A DNA stretch of 5,167 nucleotides from Planktothrix sp. UBA8402. Its GTDB lineage: Bacteria > Cyanobacteriota > Cyanobacteriia > Cyanobacteriales > Microcoleaceae. The position numbers were made by a program, and so were the translations under genes. The DNA is taken from assembly GCA_003456035.1 (NCBI GenBank), contig DMPJ01000558.1, positions 3,965 through 9,131 of the forward strand. Direction: 5' to 3'. The notes under the pieces are model-generated. The model was not told the DNA's origin, did not search any database, and saw only the letters and a list, made by a program, of their open reading frames with translations. Shown here one piece after another: positions 1-5,137 of this stretch. Numbering within the stretch: position 1 is the stretch's first letter; each line of letters begins with the position of its first letter.

Positions 1-36
1 AATCTGTGTTAATCTGCGTAATCTTCTTAAATCCGT
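1..36 (-). repeat. Dispersed intergenic repeat, inverted copy at left edge
   Basis: The reverse complement of this stretch matches 5096-5131 at 34 of 36 positions; the only differences are two A/T changes. The unit is made of imperfect sub-repeats such as GATTAACAC, GGATTTAA and GATTACGC. It is cut by the window edge, so its full length is unknown. The match is visible directly. That this is a dispersed intergenic repeat family is inferred from three copies in 5 kb lying outside or at the margins of genes. Confidence 0.75.
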
Positions 37-55
37 AATGGGGAATGGGTAATAG
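35..55 (+). repeat. Short heptamer tandem repeat (about 3 units)
   Basis: Three consecutive 7-nt units, GTAATGG, GGAATGG and GTAATAG, follow directly after the left-edge repeat. Heptanucleotide short tandem repeats (STRR type) are known between genes in filamentous cyanobacteria. With only three degenerate units, assignment to that class is tentative. Confidence 0.4.
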
Positions 56-87
56 AAATTTTGAGGGAAAGTCTATCTGATAGTTTA

Positions 88-120
88 AGATGGTGCGTGC
101 GCGTTGCTTACGCACCCTAC
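88..120 (+). repeat. Palindromic intergenic repeat, copy 1, downstream of hpt
   Basis: This 33-nt stretch matches 3494-3526 on the opposite strand at 28 of 33 positions. It forms a hairpin with a perfect 7-bp stem, GGTGCGT (92-98) with ACGCACC (110-116), and an 11-nt loop. It ends 2 nt from the hpt stop codon, so it would lie in the 3' end of the hpt transcript. There is no T-run after the stem on the minus strand, so it is not a standard intrinsic terminator, although it could stabilise or trim a 3' end. Confidence 0.7.
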
Positions 121-122
121 GG

Positions 123-1118
123 TTAAGTTATAAGCGCCGAAAGGGGAAAGATTAAATATTCTAGGAAAAACAGTTTCCAAATAAATTGATAAAATTGGGT
201 AATTGATTGTTTATTGCTTAAATCAATTGTTTGACTGCGCCACCATAATACTGTTAATAAGATTAAATGAGTTAATCCTAAAAATATGGGATTTAAGGAA
301 GATTGTAAGAGAAAACTCCCTAGAATCATTCCTAGATAACAAATAGTGAGTATCCATCGAGATAAATTAAATACTGTTACGGTTCCTAAATTTATGGTTA
401 ATGTGTTAATCTGGAATTGGCGATCGCCTTCTAAATCAGGAATATCTTTGAAAATTGCGATCGCAACGGTAAACACTAAAACAAATAAGGTTAACGCCCA
501 AACCGCCGGGGTAATTATCGGAATTGATGATATTGATTTTGCTGATAAAATCCAACTTAGGTGTAAATATAACCCTAAATTAACGATAATTCCTCTAACA
601 GTAAAAATACAAAATGCCGCCCAAAAGGGAAACCGTTTTAAGCGGATAGGAGGTAAGGAGTAAGCTGTCCCCAACAGTAGACTAATCGTTACCATCCCTA
701 ATAAATAATAGCCTTGAAAGGCGGCAATAGTTAAAGCTGAAATTCCCGTTATTCCGACAATAATTTGAGCTTGAAACCGGGAATATTCTCCCGATGCTAA
801 GGGTAAATTGGGTTTATTAATCTGATCGATTTCAATATCTTCGAGTTGATTTAATCCCACAATATAAATATTACCACAAATACAAGCTAACCAACTCCAA
901 AATAAAGCCAGGAAACTGAAATTAAAACCAGGAAATTGCCTAAACTCACTAATAGCAATTAAATACATCCCCAAAACGCTTAAAGTTGTACCAATAATTG
1001 TATGGGGACGAGAAAATTTCCAAAATGAGTATAACCTTGGAAAATTCTGTTGTATCAAATTAGGGGAAGAAATCACCGAAGAAGTTTTAGTCATATTTTC
1101 AGGATGATTTAAAAGCAT
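123..1118 (-). CDS. hpt: Homogentisate phytyltransferase (UbiA family prenyltransferase)
   Basis: Integral membrane enzyme that condenses homogentisate with phytyl diphosphate, with decarboxylation, to give 2-methyl-6-phytylbenzoquinol, the committed step of tocopherol synthesis. The 331-residue product has about nine hydrophobic segments (roughly 40-57, 68-88, 115-133, 136-153, 165-186, 203-222, 253-271, 276-292, 310-329). Both Asp-rich, Mg-diphosphate-binding motifs of the UbiA family are intact: N90-xxx-D94-xxx-D98 and D225-xx-D228-xxx-D232. Stretches such as FSRPHTIIGTT, INKPNLPLA, AIAIFKD and QFIWKLFFLEYL match the cyanobacterial Slr1736 enzyme as I know it, which separates it from chlorophyll synthase and UbiA proper. 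The start is uncertain. Met1 at 1118 has AGGATAGG about 14 nt upstream, and Met9 (1094) is an alternative; an in-frame stop at 1134-1136 prevents further extension. Conserved sequence begins near residue 31, so either start adds a family-atypical leader of 20-30 residues. It lies 59 nt downstream of glmU on the same strand. Confidence 0.93.
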   Translation of the reverse strand: MLLNHPENMTKTSSVISSPNLIQQNFPRLYSFWKFSRPHTIIGTTLSVLGMYLIAISEFRQFPGFNFSFLALFWSWLACICGNIYIVGLNQLEDIEIDQINKPNLPLASGEYSRFQAQIIVGITGISALTIAAFQGYYLLGMVTISLLLGTAYSLPPIRLKRFPFWAAFCIFTVRGIIVNLGLYLHLSWILSAKSISSIPIITPAVWALTLFVLVFTVAIAIFKDIPDLEGDRQFQINTLTINLGTVTVFNLSRWILTICYLGMILGSFLLQSSLNPIFLGLTHLILLTVLWWRSQTIDLSNKQSITQFYQFIWKLFFLEYLIFPLSALIT

Positions 1119-1123
1119 TAGAT

Positions 1124-1152
1124 ATTCTAAATCCTATCCTATTTTATGCTAA
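1124..1152 (-). promoter_or_regulatory. Possible sigma70-type promoter for hpt
   Basis: On the minus strand, TTAGCA (1152-1147) and TAGAAT (1129-1124) are separated by exactly 17 nt. They match the -35 and -10 consensus at 4 of 6 and 5 of 6 positions. A start of transcription from here would fall almost at the Met1 codon and would favour the Met9 start (1094) for hpt. In AT-rich DNA such matches occur by chance, so this is a weak call. Confidence 0.25.
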
Positions 1153-1177
1153 TTTCTCCTCCCTAATTCAATTAATA

Positions 1178-2542
1178 TTATTCCGGTGATTCTAAGCGCC
1201 AACCGGGTTTAATTACTTGACGCTCCCGGGCAATAACTAAACTATCATCGGGGACATCATCCGTAATAGTAGAACCGGCTGCCACAGTAACATCATTTCC
1301 CAGGGTTAGAGGGGCGACTAAAACACTATTTGAGCCCGTTTTAGTCCGATCTCCGATAGTTGTTCGGTGCTTTTTCACCCCATCATAATTAGCAGTAATT
1401 GTTCCGGCTCCAATATTGACATTGTTGCCTAATTGTGCATCTCCTATATAAGATAAATGGGCAACATTAGTCCGATTTCCCACTTCGGTATTTTTCAATT
1501 CTACAAAATTCCCGACCCGACATTGTTCACCAACTTTTGCATGACCCCTTAAATGGGCATAAGGCCCTATGCGGGTTCCATCGGCAACAACACTATCAGA
1601 AACGACGGAAAACTGCACGGTGACATTTTTTCCAATCTGACTATTTTCAATTAAACTTCCTGGGCCAATCCGACTTCCAGTTTGAATAATTGTGTTTCCC
1701 CGGAGGTGGGTTTGGGGTTCAATAATTACATCCGGTTCTAACTGTACCGTATCATCAATCGTGACACTATCGGGGTCAATAATTGTTACCCCGGCCGCCA
1801 TGTAATTAGTTTTCACCCAATCTTGTAAAACCTTATAGGAATTAGCTAGATCTTTGCGACTATTAATCCCTAAAATTTCTCGATAATCTTCCACATCCAC
1901 CGCCATCACTTGATCTAAATAATTCACCGTATCGGTGAGATAATATTCCTGTTGATCATTATCGGCTTTGAGGTCGGGTAAAATTTTCGCTAACTGCGGC
2001 CAATTAAAACAATAAACCCCAGCATTAATCCGATGATTTTGCCTTTGAGCATCGGTACAATCTCGATCTTCAACAATTTGATTAACTAAATTATGACTAT
2101 CACAAAATACCCTACCATATCCGGTAGGATTAGGGAAATGGGCTGCTAATAATGTCGCCCCGTTGCCATTTTCTTTGTGAATTTTAATTAACTGTTCTAA
2201 AGTGTCAGGACGTAATAAGGGAACATCCCCATTTAAAACCAGTAAATCTCCGGTAAAGTCTTTTAAATAGGGAAGTAATTGTTGAATTGCATGACCTGTC
2301 CCTAATTGCTCGGTTTGTTCAACAAATTCTAAAGTAGGTTGCGTATCCGTTTGTTGAAAACTGTCGCGGACTAAATCAGCGCCATAGCCCACAATCACTA
2401 ATCTACGCGAAGGTTGCAGTCGAACACAACTTTCTAAAACCCTTTGAACTAAAGTGCGTCCTCCCAACTGATGCAGAACCTTGGGAAGATCTGATTTCAT
2501 GCGAGTTCCGCGTCCCGCCGCTAAAATTGCTACCGCTACCAT
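1178..2542 (-). CDS. glmU: Bifunctional GlmU: GlcN-1-P acetyltransferase / GlcNAc-1-P uridyltransferase
   Basis: Cytoplasmic enzyme for the last two steps to UDP-GlcNAc: acetyl-CoA-dependent acetylation of glucosamine-1-phosphate, then uridylyl transfer from UTP. The product feeds peptidoglycan and lipopolysaccharide synthesis. At 454 residues it has the usual family length. The N-terminal Rossmann-like pyrophosphorylase domain (about 1-228) carries the nucleotide loop LAAGRGTRM (7-15) with K21, the [10 protein letters not shown] segment (76-85), the metal-binding D106 in NGD, and N227 in GINSR. From about 250 to 440 there is a left-handed beta-helix of hexapeptide repeats (for example [32 protein letters not shown]). 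The acetyltransferase catalytic histidine is H362 in AHLSYIGDA, equivalent to E. coli H363. Both active sites look complete. The ATG at 2542 begins [10 protein letters not shown] directly, as expected; no clear Shine-Dalgarno precedes it. It lies 60 nt downstream of mnmD and 59 nt upstream of hpt. Confidence 0.97.
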   Translation of the reverse strand: MVAVAILAAGRGTRMKSDLPKVLHQLGGRTLVQRVLESCVRLQPSRRLVIVGYGADLVRDSFQQTDTQPTLEFVEQTEQLGTGHAIQQLLPYLKDFTGDLLVLNGDVPLLRPDTLEQLIKIHKENGNGATLLAAHFPNPTGYGRVFCDSHNLVNQIVEDRDCTDAQRQNHRINAGVYCFNWPQLAKILPDLKADNDQQEYYLTDTVNYLDQVMAVDVEDYREILGINSRKDLANSYKVLQDWVKTNYMAAGVTIIDPDSVTIDDTVQLEPDVIIEPQTHLRGNTIIQTGSRIGPGSLIENSQIGKNVTVQFSVVSDSVVADGTRIGPYAHLRGHAKVGEQCRVGNFVELKNTEVGNRTNVAHLSYIGDAQLGNNVNIGAGTITANYDGVKKHRTTIGDRTKTGSNSVLVAPLTLGNDVTVAAGSTITDDVPDDSLVIARERQVIKPGWRLESPE

Positions 2543-2572
2543 TTACCGTTTGGGTGTCAATTGTAAGTAACA

Positions 2573-2589
2573 GACACGATCATCGTATC
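2573..2589. promoter_or_regulatory. Near-palindrome upstream of glmU, possible operator
   Basis: In the 60-nt mnmD-glmU gap, 17 nt centred on 2581 read as an inverted repeat with 7 of 8 arm positions paired; the core arms are ACGAT and ATCGT. It lies about 30 nt upstream of the glmU start. I do not recognise a regulator for it. The size and symmetry fit a dimer-binding site, but chance is a real alternative. Confidence 0.2.
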
Positions 2590-2594
2590 CTCAA

Positions 2595-2613
2595 CCATCT
2601 TTTCACAAGATGG
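2595..2613 (-). other. Hairpin enclosing the mnmD stop codon
   Basis: CCATCTT (2595-2601) and AAGATGG (2607-2613) form a perfect 7-bp stem with a 5-nt loop (2602-2606). The TGA stop of mnmD (2605-2603) lies inside the loop. No T-run follows on the minus strand, so it is not a standard intrinsic terminator. It could act in transcript processing or in partial uncoupling of mnmD and glmU, but this is inference. Confidence 0.35.
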
Positions 2614-3481
2614 ACTCACTGCGCCATCGTTTCTTCCAATGGGATGTGGGTTCAAGGGTGCAGGTGTCTTGTTCAGCTTGACGTCGCAGGATAATCCCTT
2701 CCGCCGTATCGGATAAACTGGGATCTCGATAGGGGACGGCGGCGCGAGTTTGTAGATGTTCTAGCTCTTTGGGAGACAGGGGGGGTAAATCCCTAGGGTC
2801 GAAACTGGCTATTGTCCCGGGTGTGCGTCGCCCCACCGGAGAGGTAGAAGCAATTTGTAGCCCGGCTTGGATTAAGGCACTTCTGGCCGTCGCTGAACAG
2901 GAATAGGTGGCCAAATATCCCTGGGGTTTCAGACATTGGCCAACTAGGGTTAAAAATTCTACTGTCCACAGTTGGGGACAGGTGGCCGGAGAAAAGGGGT
3001 CAAGGAAAATTGCATCGGCTTTAAACCCAGAATTGTAAACGGTTTGAATGGTATTTCTAGCATCGCCAATCATTAAATTAGCGTTGAATAATTCGGTTTT
3101 TAGATAATGATTTTGGGCTAGTTCTTTTAAGATGTCTTGGATATAATCAGGATAGGCATTAAGTAAATTAAAATCTATGGTTGCTTGGGGAATCCGTTGA
3201 TCAAATTCCAAGCCAATCCATTCTATTTTACAATTAGGATTAACTTCCCAAATGGCGGTTAATGCTGCTACTGTATTATAACCCAAACCATAACAAATAT
3301 CAAGTAAAAATAGGGGAGATATTTCAGCTTTTTTTCTTAACTGTAAAGGTTCTACAAATTTGCGTTCTGCTTCCTGTTTTGCGCCAAAATGACTATGAAA
3401 TAATTCTCCAAATTCCGAGGAGAAAAAGGTAAACGAACCATCGGCGGTTAATTGGGGGGTTAATTGTTCATTTTCGATCAT
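2603..3481 (-). CDS. mnmD: Stand-alone tRNA (mnm5s2U34) methyltransferase, MnmD/MnmC2 type (DUF752)
   Basis: SAM-dependent methyltransferase expected to convert 5-aminomethyl-(2-thio)uridine at tRNA wobble position 34 to the 5-methylaminomethyl form, after MnmE/MnmG. Numbered from the ATG at 3481 (292 residues), it shows the family N-terminal block with DGSFT, SSEFGELFHS and GAKQEA (about 14-38), SAM motif I LLDICYGLGYN (59-69), the acidic residue in GLEFD (E92), GDAR (139-142), and the catalytic-region LDPFSPATCPQLW (160-172, D161), then LATYSCSATAR and the VGRRTPGT loop. The FAD oxidase half of E. coli MnmC is absent, as in the Aquifex DUF752 enzyme. I chose ATG 3481 because AAAGGAGG (3493-3486) sits 4 nt upstream. 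An in-frame GTG at 3517 would add 12 residues, but these are encoded mostly by a palindromic repeat and would place this ribosome-binding site inside the gene. GC content changes sharply inside the gene. Confidence 0.9.
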   Translation of the reverse strand: MIENEQLTPQLTADGSFTFFSSEFGELFHSHFGAKQEAERKFVEPLQLRKKAEISPLFLLDICYGLGYNTVAALTAIWEVNPNCKIEWIGLEFDQRIPQATIDFNLLNAYPDYIQDILKELAQNHYLKTELFNANLMIGDARNTIQTVYNSGFKADAIFLDPFSPATCPQLWTVEFLTLVGQCLKPQGYLATYSCSATARSALIQAGLQIASTSPVGRRTPGTIASFDPRDLPPLSPKELEHLQTRAAVPYRDPSLSDTAEGIILRRQAEQDTCTLEPTSHWKKRWRSESIL

Positions 3482-3485
3482 CTTT

Positions 3486-3493
3486 CCTCCTTT
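3486..3493 (-). promoter_or_regulatory. Strong Shine-Dalgarno that fixes the mnmD start
   Basis: On the minus strand this reads AAAGGAGG, a near-perfect anti-16S match, four bases before ATG 3481. It is the strongest ribosome-binding site in the window and decides the start of mnmD in favour of 3481 over the upstream GTG at 3517. Confidence 0.7.
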
Positions 3494-3526
3494 GTCGGGT
3501 GTGTAAGCTTCTCGCACGCACCATCT
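3494..3526 (-). repeat. Palindromic intergenic repeat, copy 2, upstream of mnmD
   Basis: The minus strand matches 88-120 at 28 of 33 positions, including an identical 14-nt start (AGATGGTGCGTGCG) and the shared blocks GCTTAC and CACCC. The 7-bp stem is kept except for one C/A mismatch on the minus strand, which becomes a G-U pair on the plus strand. It occupies most of the gap between the Uma2 gene and mnmD, ends 1 nt before the mnmD Shine-Dalgarno, and contains the rejected GTG start at 3517. Confidence 0.7.
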
Positions 3527-3554
3527 AACTAATAAAGAAACCGTGTTTGTTCGA

Positions 3555-3570
3555 TCAAGTTATAACTTGA
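3555..3570. other. Perfect 16-bp palindrome at the 3' end of the Uma2 gene
   Basis: TCAAGTTATAACTTGA is identical to its own reverse complement over all 16 bases. It covers the TGA stop and the last four sense codons (plus one base) of the Uma2 gene. It could fold as a 6-bp stem with a TATA loop, or serve as a two-fold protein site in DNA. No T-run follows on the minus strand, so terminator function is unsupported. Confidence 0.45.
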
Positions 3571-4127
3571 AATTCAACATCTTCATAAAGATCAGTCATC
3601 GAACAACGAAAATCCAGACTCCCTAAATAAATTTCTGGTTCTGATATATAAGGATATAAAACCCATAATCCCTCGGAATTTTTTCTAAAACATTCTACAC
3701 TAATTCGATCTTGAGCAATTAAAACATATTCTTCTAAGGTTTCTAACTGTCGATAATCTTCAAATTTTTTACCTCGATCAAATCCTTCTGTTCCAGGGGA
3801 AAGCACCTCAACAATTAATTTAGGATATTGTTTAAAATATTGAAATTTTTTATCTCTAGGATCACAGGTGACAATCACATCGGGATAATAATAGATATCT
3901 AAAACTTCAATATCAGCTTTCATCTCCGCCATATAAACCCGACATCCTTTTCCTCTTAAATAATTTCTCAATAAGGCAAAAAGATTACCTGCAATGGTAA
4001 TATGGGCATCACTCGCCCCCGCCATAGCATAAACTTCTCCTTGAATATATTCATGCTTGACCAGACTGTTTTTTTCACCTTCGAGGTACTGTTCACGGGT
4101 AATATAGGGTTGAGGATTGGCAATCAT
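3555..4127 (-). CDS. Uma2 family protein (DUF820, PD-(D/E)XK nuclease fold)
   Basis: Member of the Uma2/DUF820 family, proteins with a predicted restriction-endonuclease-like fold that occur in many copies in cyanobacterial genomes. Their biological role is not established, and I assign no specific function. The 190-residue length is typical. Visible family features are the N-terminal Y-LEGE...KHEYIQGEVYAMAG block (about 13-37), the predicted active-site Asp in YPDVIV (P82-D83), the predicted acidic partner E107 in LIVEVLSPGT, and the following FDRGKKFEDYRQLETLEEYVLI (116-137). No lysine follows E107 at the canonical ExK position (E-V-L). The ATG at 4127 is supported by AGGAGA (4139-4134) six nt upstream. 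It is the first of four minus-strand genes and is AT-rich (about 30% GC in sampled blocks). No restriction methylase, toxin-antitoxin partner or transposase is adjacent. Confidence 0.88.
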   Translation of the reverse strand: MIANPQPYITREQYLEGEKNSLVKHEYIQGEVYAMAGASDAHITIAGNLFALLRNYLRGKGCRVYMAEMKADIEVLDIYYYPDVIVTCDPRDKKFQYFKQYPKLIVEVLSPGTEGFDRGKKFEDYRQLETLEEYVLIAQDRISVECFRKNSEGLWVLYPYISEPEIYLGSLDFRCSMTDLYEDVEFQVIT

Positions 4128-4257
4128 GACTATTCTCCTAATTTCTGTAAAAAATCTTCAATCAATTCTATTCACGAATCAGATATAATAATTATAAAAC
4201 AAATTCTACCTCTTAAGTAGTAAGCCCTTCAGGGCTAACATTACCGTAAATATTGCC
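4128..4257. promoter_or_regulatory. Divergent intergenic region with candidate -10 elements
   Basis: These 130 AT-rich bases separate the minus-strand Uma2 gene from the plus-strand sulfurtransferase gene, so promoters for both should lie here. A consensus TATAAT is at 4184-4189 on the plus strand and another at 4196-4191 on the minus strand. Neither has a convincing -35 box at 16-18 nt. The plus-strand candidate would give a leader of roughly 60 nt containing the hairpin at 4220-4239. Confidence 0.3.
4220..4239 (+). repeat. AGCCC hairpin element in the sulfurtransferase leader
   Basis: Arms GTAAGCCC (4220-4227) and GGGCTAAC (4232-4239) pair at 7 of 8 positions around a TTCA loop. The element ends 18 nt before the start codon. 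From memory, closely similar AGCCCTTCAGGGCT palindromes are common between cyanobacterial genes, so I regard it as a dispersed repeat. It has no T-run. A role in translation or mRNA stability is possible but not shown. Confidence 0.45.
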
Positions 4258-5133
4258 ATGATTCAACCTCAACTGATTGTTTCCCCCGCATGGTTAGCAG
4301 AACATCTCGAAGATCCTAATATTGTGATTGTAGACTGTCGGTTTTCCTTAGCCAATCCCCAACTCGGACAACAACAATATCAAGAAAGTCATATTCCCGG
4401 AGCATTTTATTTAGATTTAGATCAAGATTTATCAAGTCCGATTCAAAAACATGGCGGACGTCATCCCTTACCAAACACCGAAAAACTAGCGACAAAATTA
4501 TCAGAAATTGGCATAACTTCTCAACAGACCTTAGTTGTCGCTTATGATGATTCTCGATTTGCTTTTGCTTCTCGGTTGTGGTGGTTATTACGTTATTTTG
4601 GACATGAACAAGTTGTTTTATTAGATGGCGGTTTTAGCCAGTGGAAAAATTCAGAATATCCGATTAGTTCTAATATTCCTACTGCAAAATTAGGACAATT
4701 TACGCCAGAAATTCAGTCAGAAATGCTGGTTAATATAGAAACAGTAAAAGCCCGAAAAGATTTACCTGGAGTTGTGCTAATAGACTCCAGGGAACCGGAA
4801 CGCTATTTAGGTAAAACCGAACCCACTGACCCCATCGCTGGATGTATTCCCGGGGCGGTTAATTATCCTTGGCAAGAGGTGACAGAAACCACAGGTTTTG
4901 TTAAAATAAATGAACAATCCCAACGCTGGCAAAATATTAAAGACTCAGAAGAAATAATCGTTTATTGTGGTTCAGGAGTTACCGCCTGTGTGAATTTATT
5001 GTCTTTAGAATTGGCTGGAATTGATCAAGCTAAATTATATGGAGGAAGCTGGAGTGATTGGTGTTCCTATTTAATAGAAGCACAAAAATCAGAACACGGA
5101 TTTAAGATGATTACGCTGATTAACACAGATTAA
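4258..5133 (+). CDS. Sulfurtransferase with two rhodanese domains (3-mercaptopyruvate type)
   Basis: Transfers sulfane sulfur from a donor (3-mercaptopyruvate or thiosulfate) through a cysteine persulfide to thiol acceptors or cyanide; no signal peptide is visible, so cytoplasmic. The 291-residue protein has a non-catalytic N-terminal rhodanese domain (about 5-135; SHIPGAFYLDLDQDLSSP at 44-61, with Asp97/Asp98 in the region of the missing Cys, and LLDGGFSQW) and a catalytic C-terminal domain (about 155-275; DSREPERYLG at 176-185, GCIPGAVNYPW, and the active loop CGSGVTA with C237). The CGSGVTA loop, with R178 and R182, resembles E. coli SseA and mercaptopyruvate sulfurtransferases more than thiosulfate rhodaneses (CRKGVTA), so that donor is likelier, though not certain. 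The domain ends near residue 273; residues 278-291 are encoded by a dispersed repeat. ATG 4258 starts right at the domain; no clear Shine-Dalgarno is seen. It is divergent from the Uma2 gene. Confidence 0.92.
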   Translation: MIQPQLIVSPAWLAEHLEDPNIVIVDCRFSLANPQLGQQQYQESHIPGAFYLDLDQDLSSPIQKHGGRHPLPNTEKLATKLSEIGITSQQTLVVAYDDSRFAFASRLWWLLRYFGHEQVVLLDGGFSQWKNSEYPISSNIPTAKLGQFTPEIQSEMLVNIETVKARKDLPGVVLIDSREPERYLGKTEPTDPIAGCIPGAVNYPWQEVTETTGFVKINEQSQRWQNIKDSEEIIVYCGSGVTACVNLLSLELAGIDQAKLYGGSWSDWCSYLIEAQKSEHGFKMITLINTD

Positions 5134-5137
5134 AATT
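5091..5137 (+). repeat. Dispersed repeat copy A, overlapping the sulfurtransferase 3' end
   Basis: The core 5096-5131 is the inverted partner of 1-36 (34/36). The unit also recurs in direct orientation 47 nt further on, with the shared 14-nt start AGAACACGGATTTA at 5091 and again at 5138. The sulfurtransferase reading frame runs into it and stops at 5131-5133. Confidence 0.75.

Noticed and set aside
88..120. Intrinsic terminator for hpt
   Set aside because: The stem is strong, but no T-rich tract follows it on the minus strand, and a similar copy lies upstream of mnmD where termination would not be expected.
346..663. Plus-strand reading frame of 105 codons
   Set aside because: It lies wholly antisense to hpt, whose membrane segments and both Asp motifs are intact. 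The translation resembles no family I know and has no ribosome-binding site worth noting.
1156..1163. GGGAGGAG on the minus strand upstream of hpt
   Set aside because: It resembles a strong Shine-Dalgarno but is 37 nt from the hpt start, the hpt frame has a stop in between, and no ATG, GTG or TTG follows at a useful distance for a leader peptide.
2555..2560. Perfect TTGACA on the minus strand upstream of glmU
   Set aside because: It ends only 12 nt from the start codon, so a matching -10 box would fall inside glmU, and none is seen at the right spacing.
4002..4220. Plus-strand reading frame of 72 codons
   Set aside because: It is antisense to the N-terminal part of the Uma2 gene and runs into the divergent promoter region. 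No recognisable motif; a shadow of the real gene.
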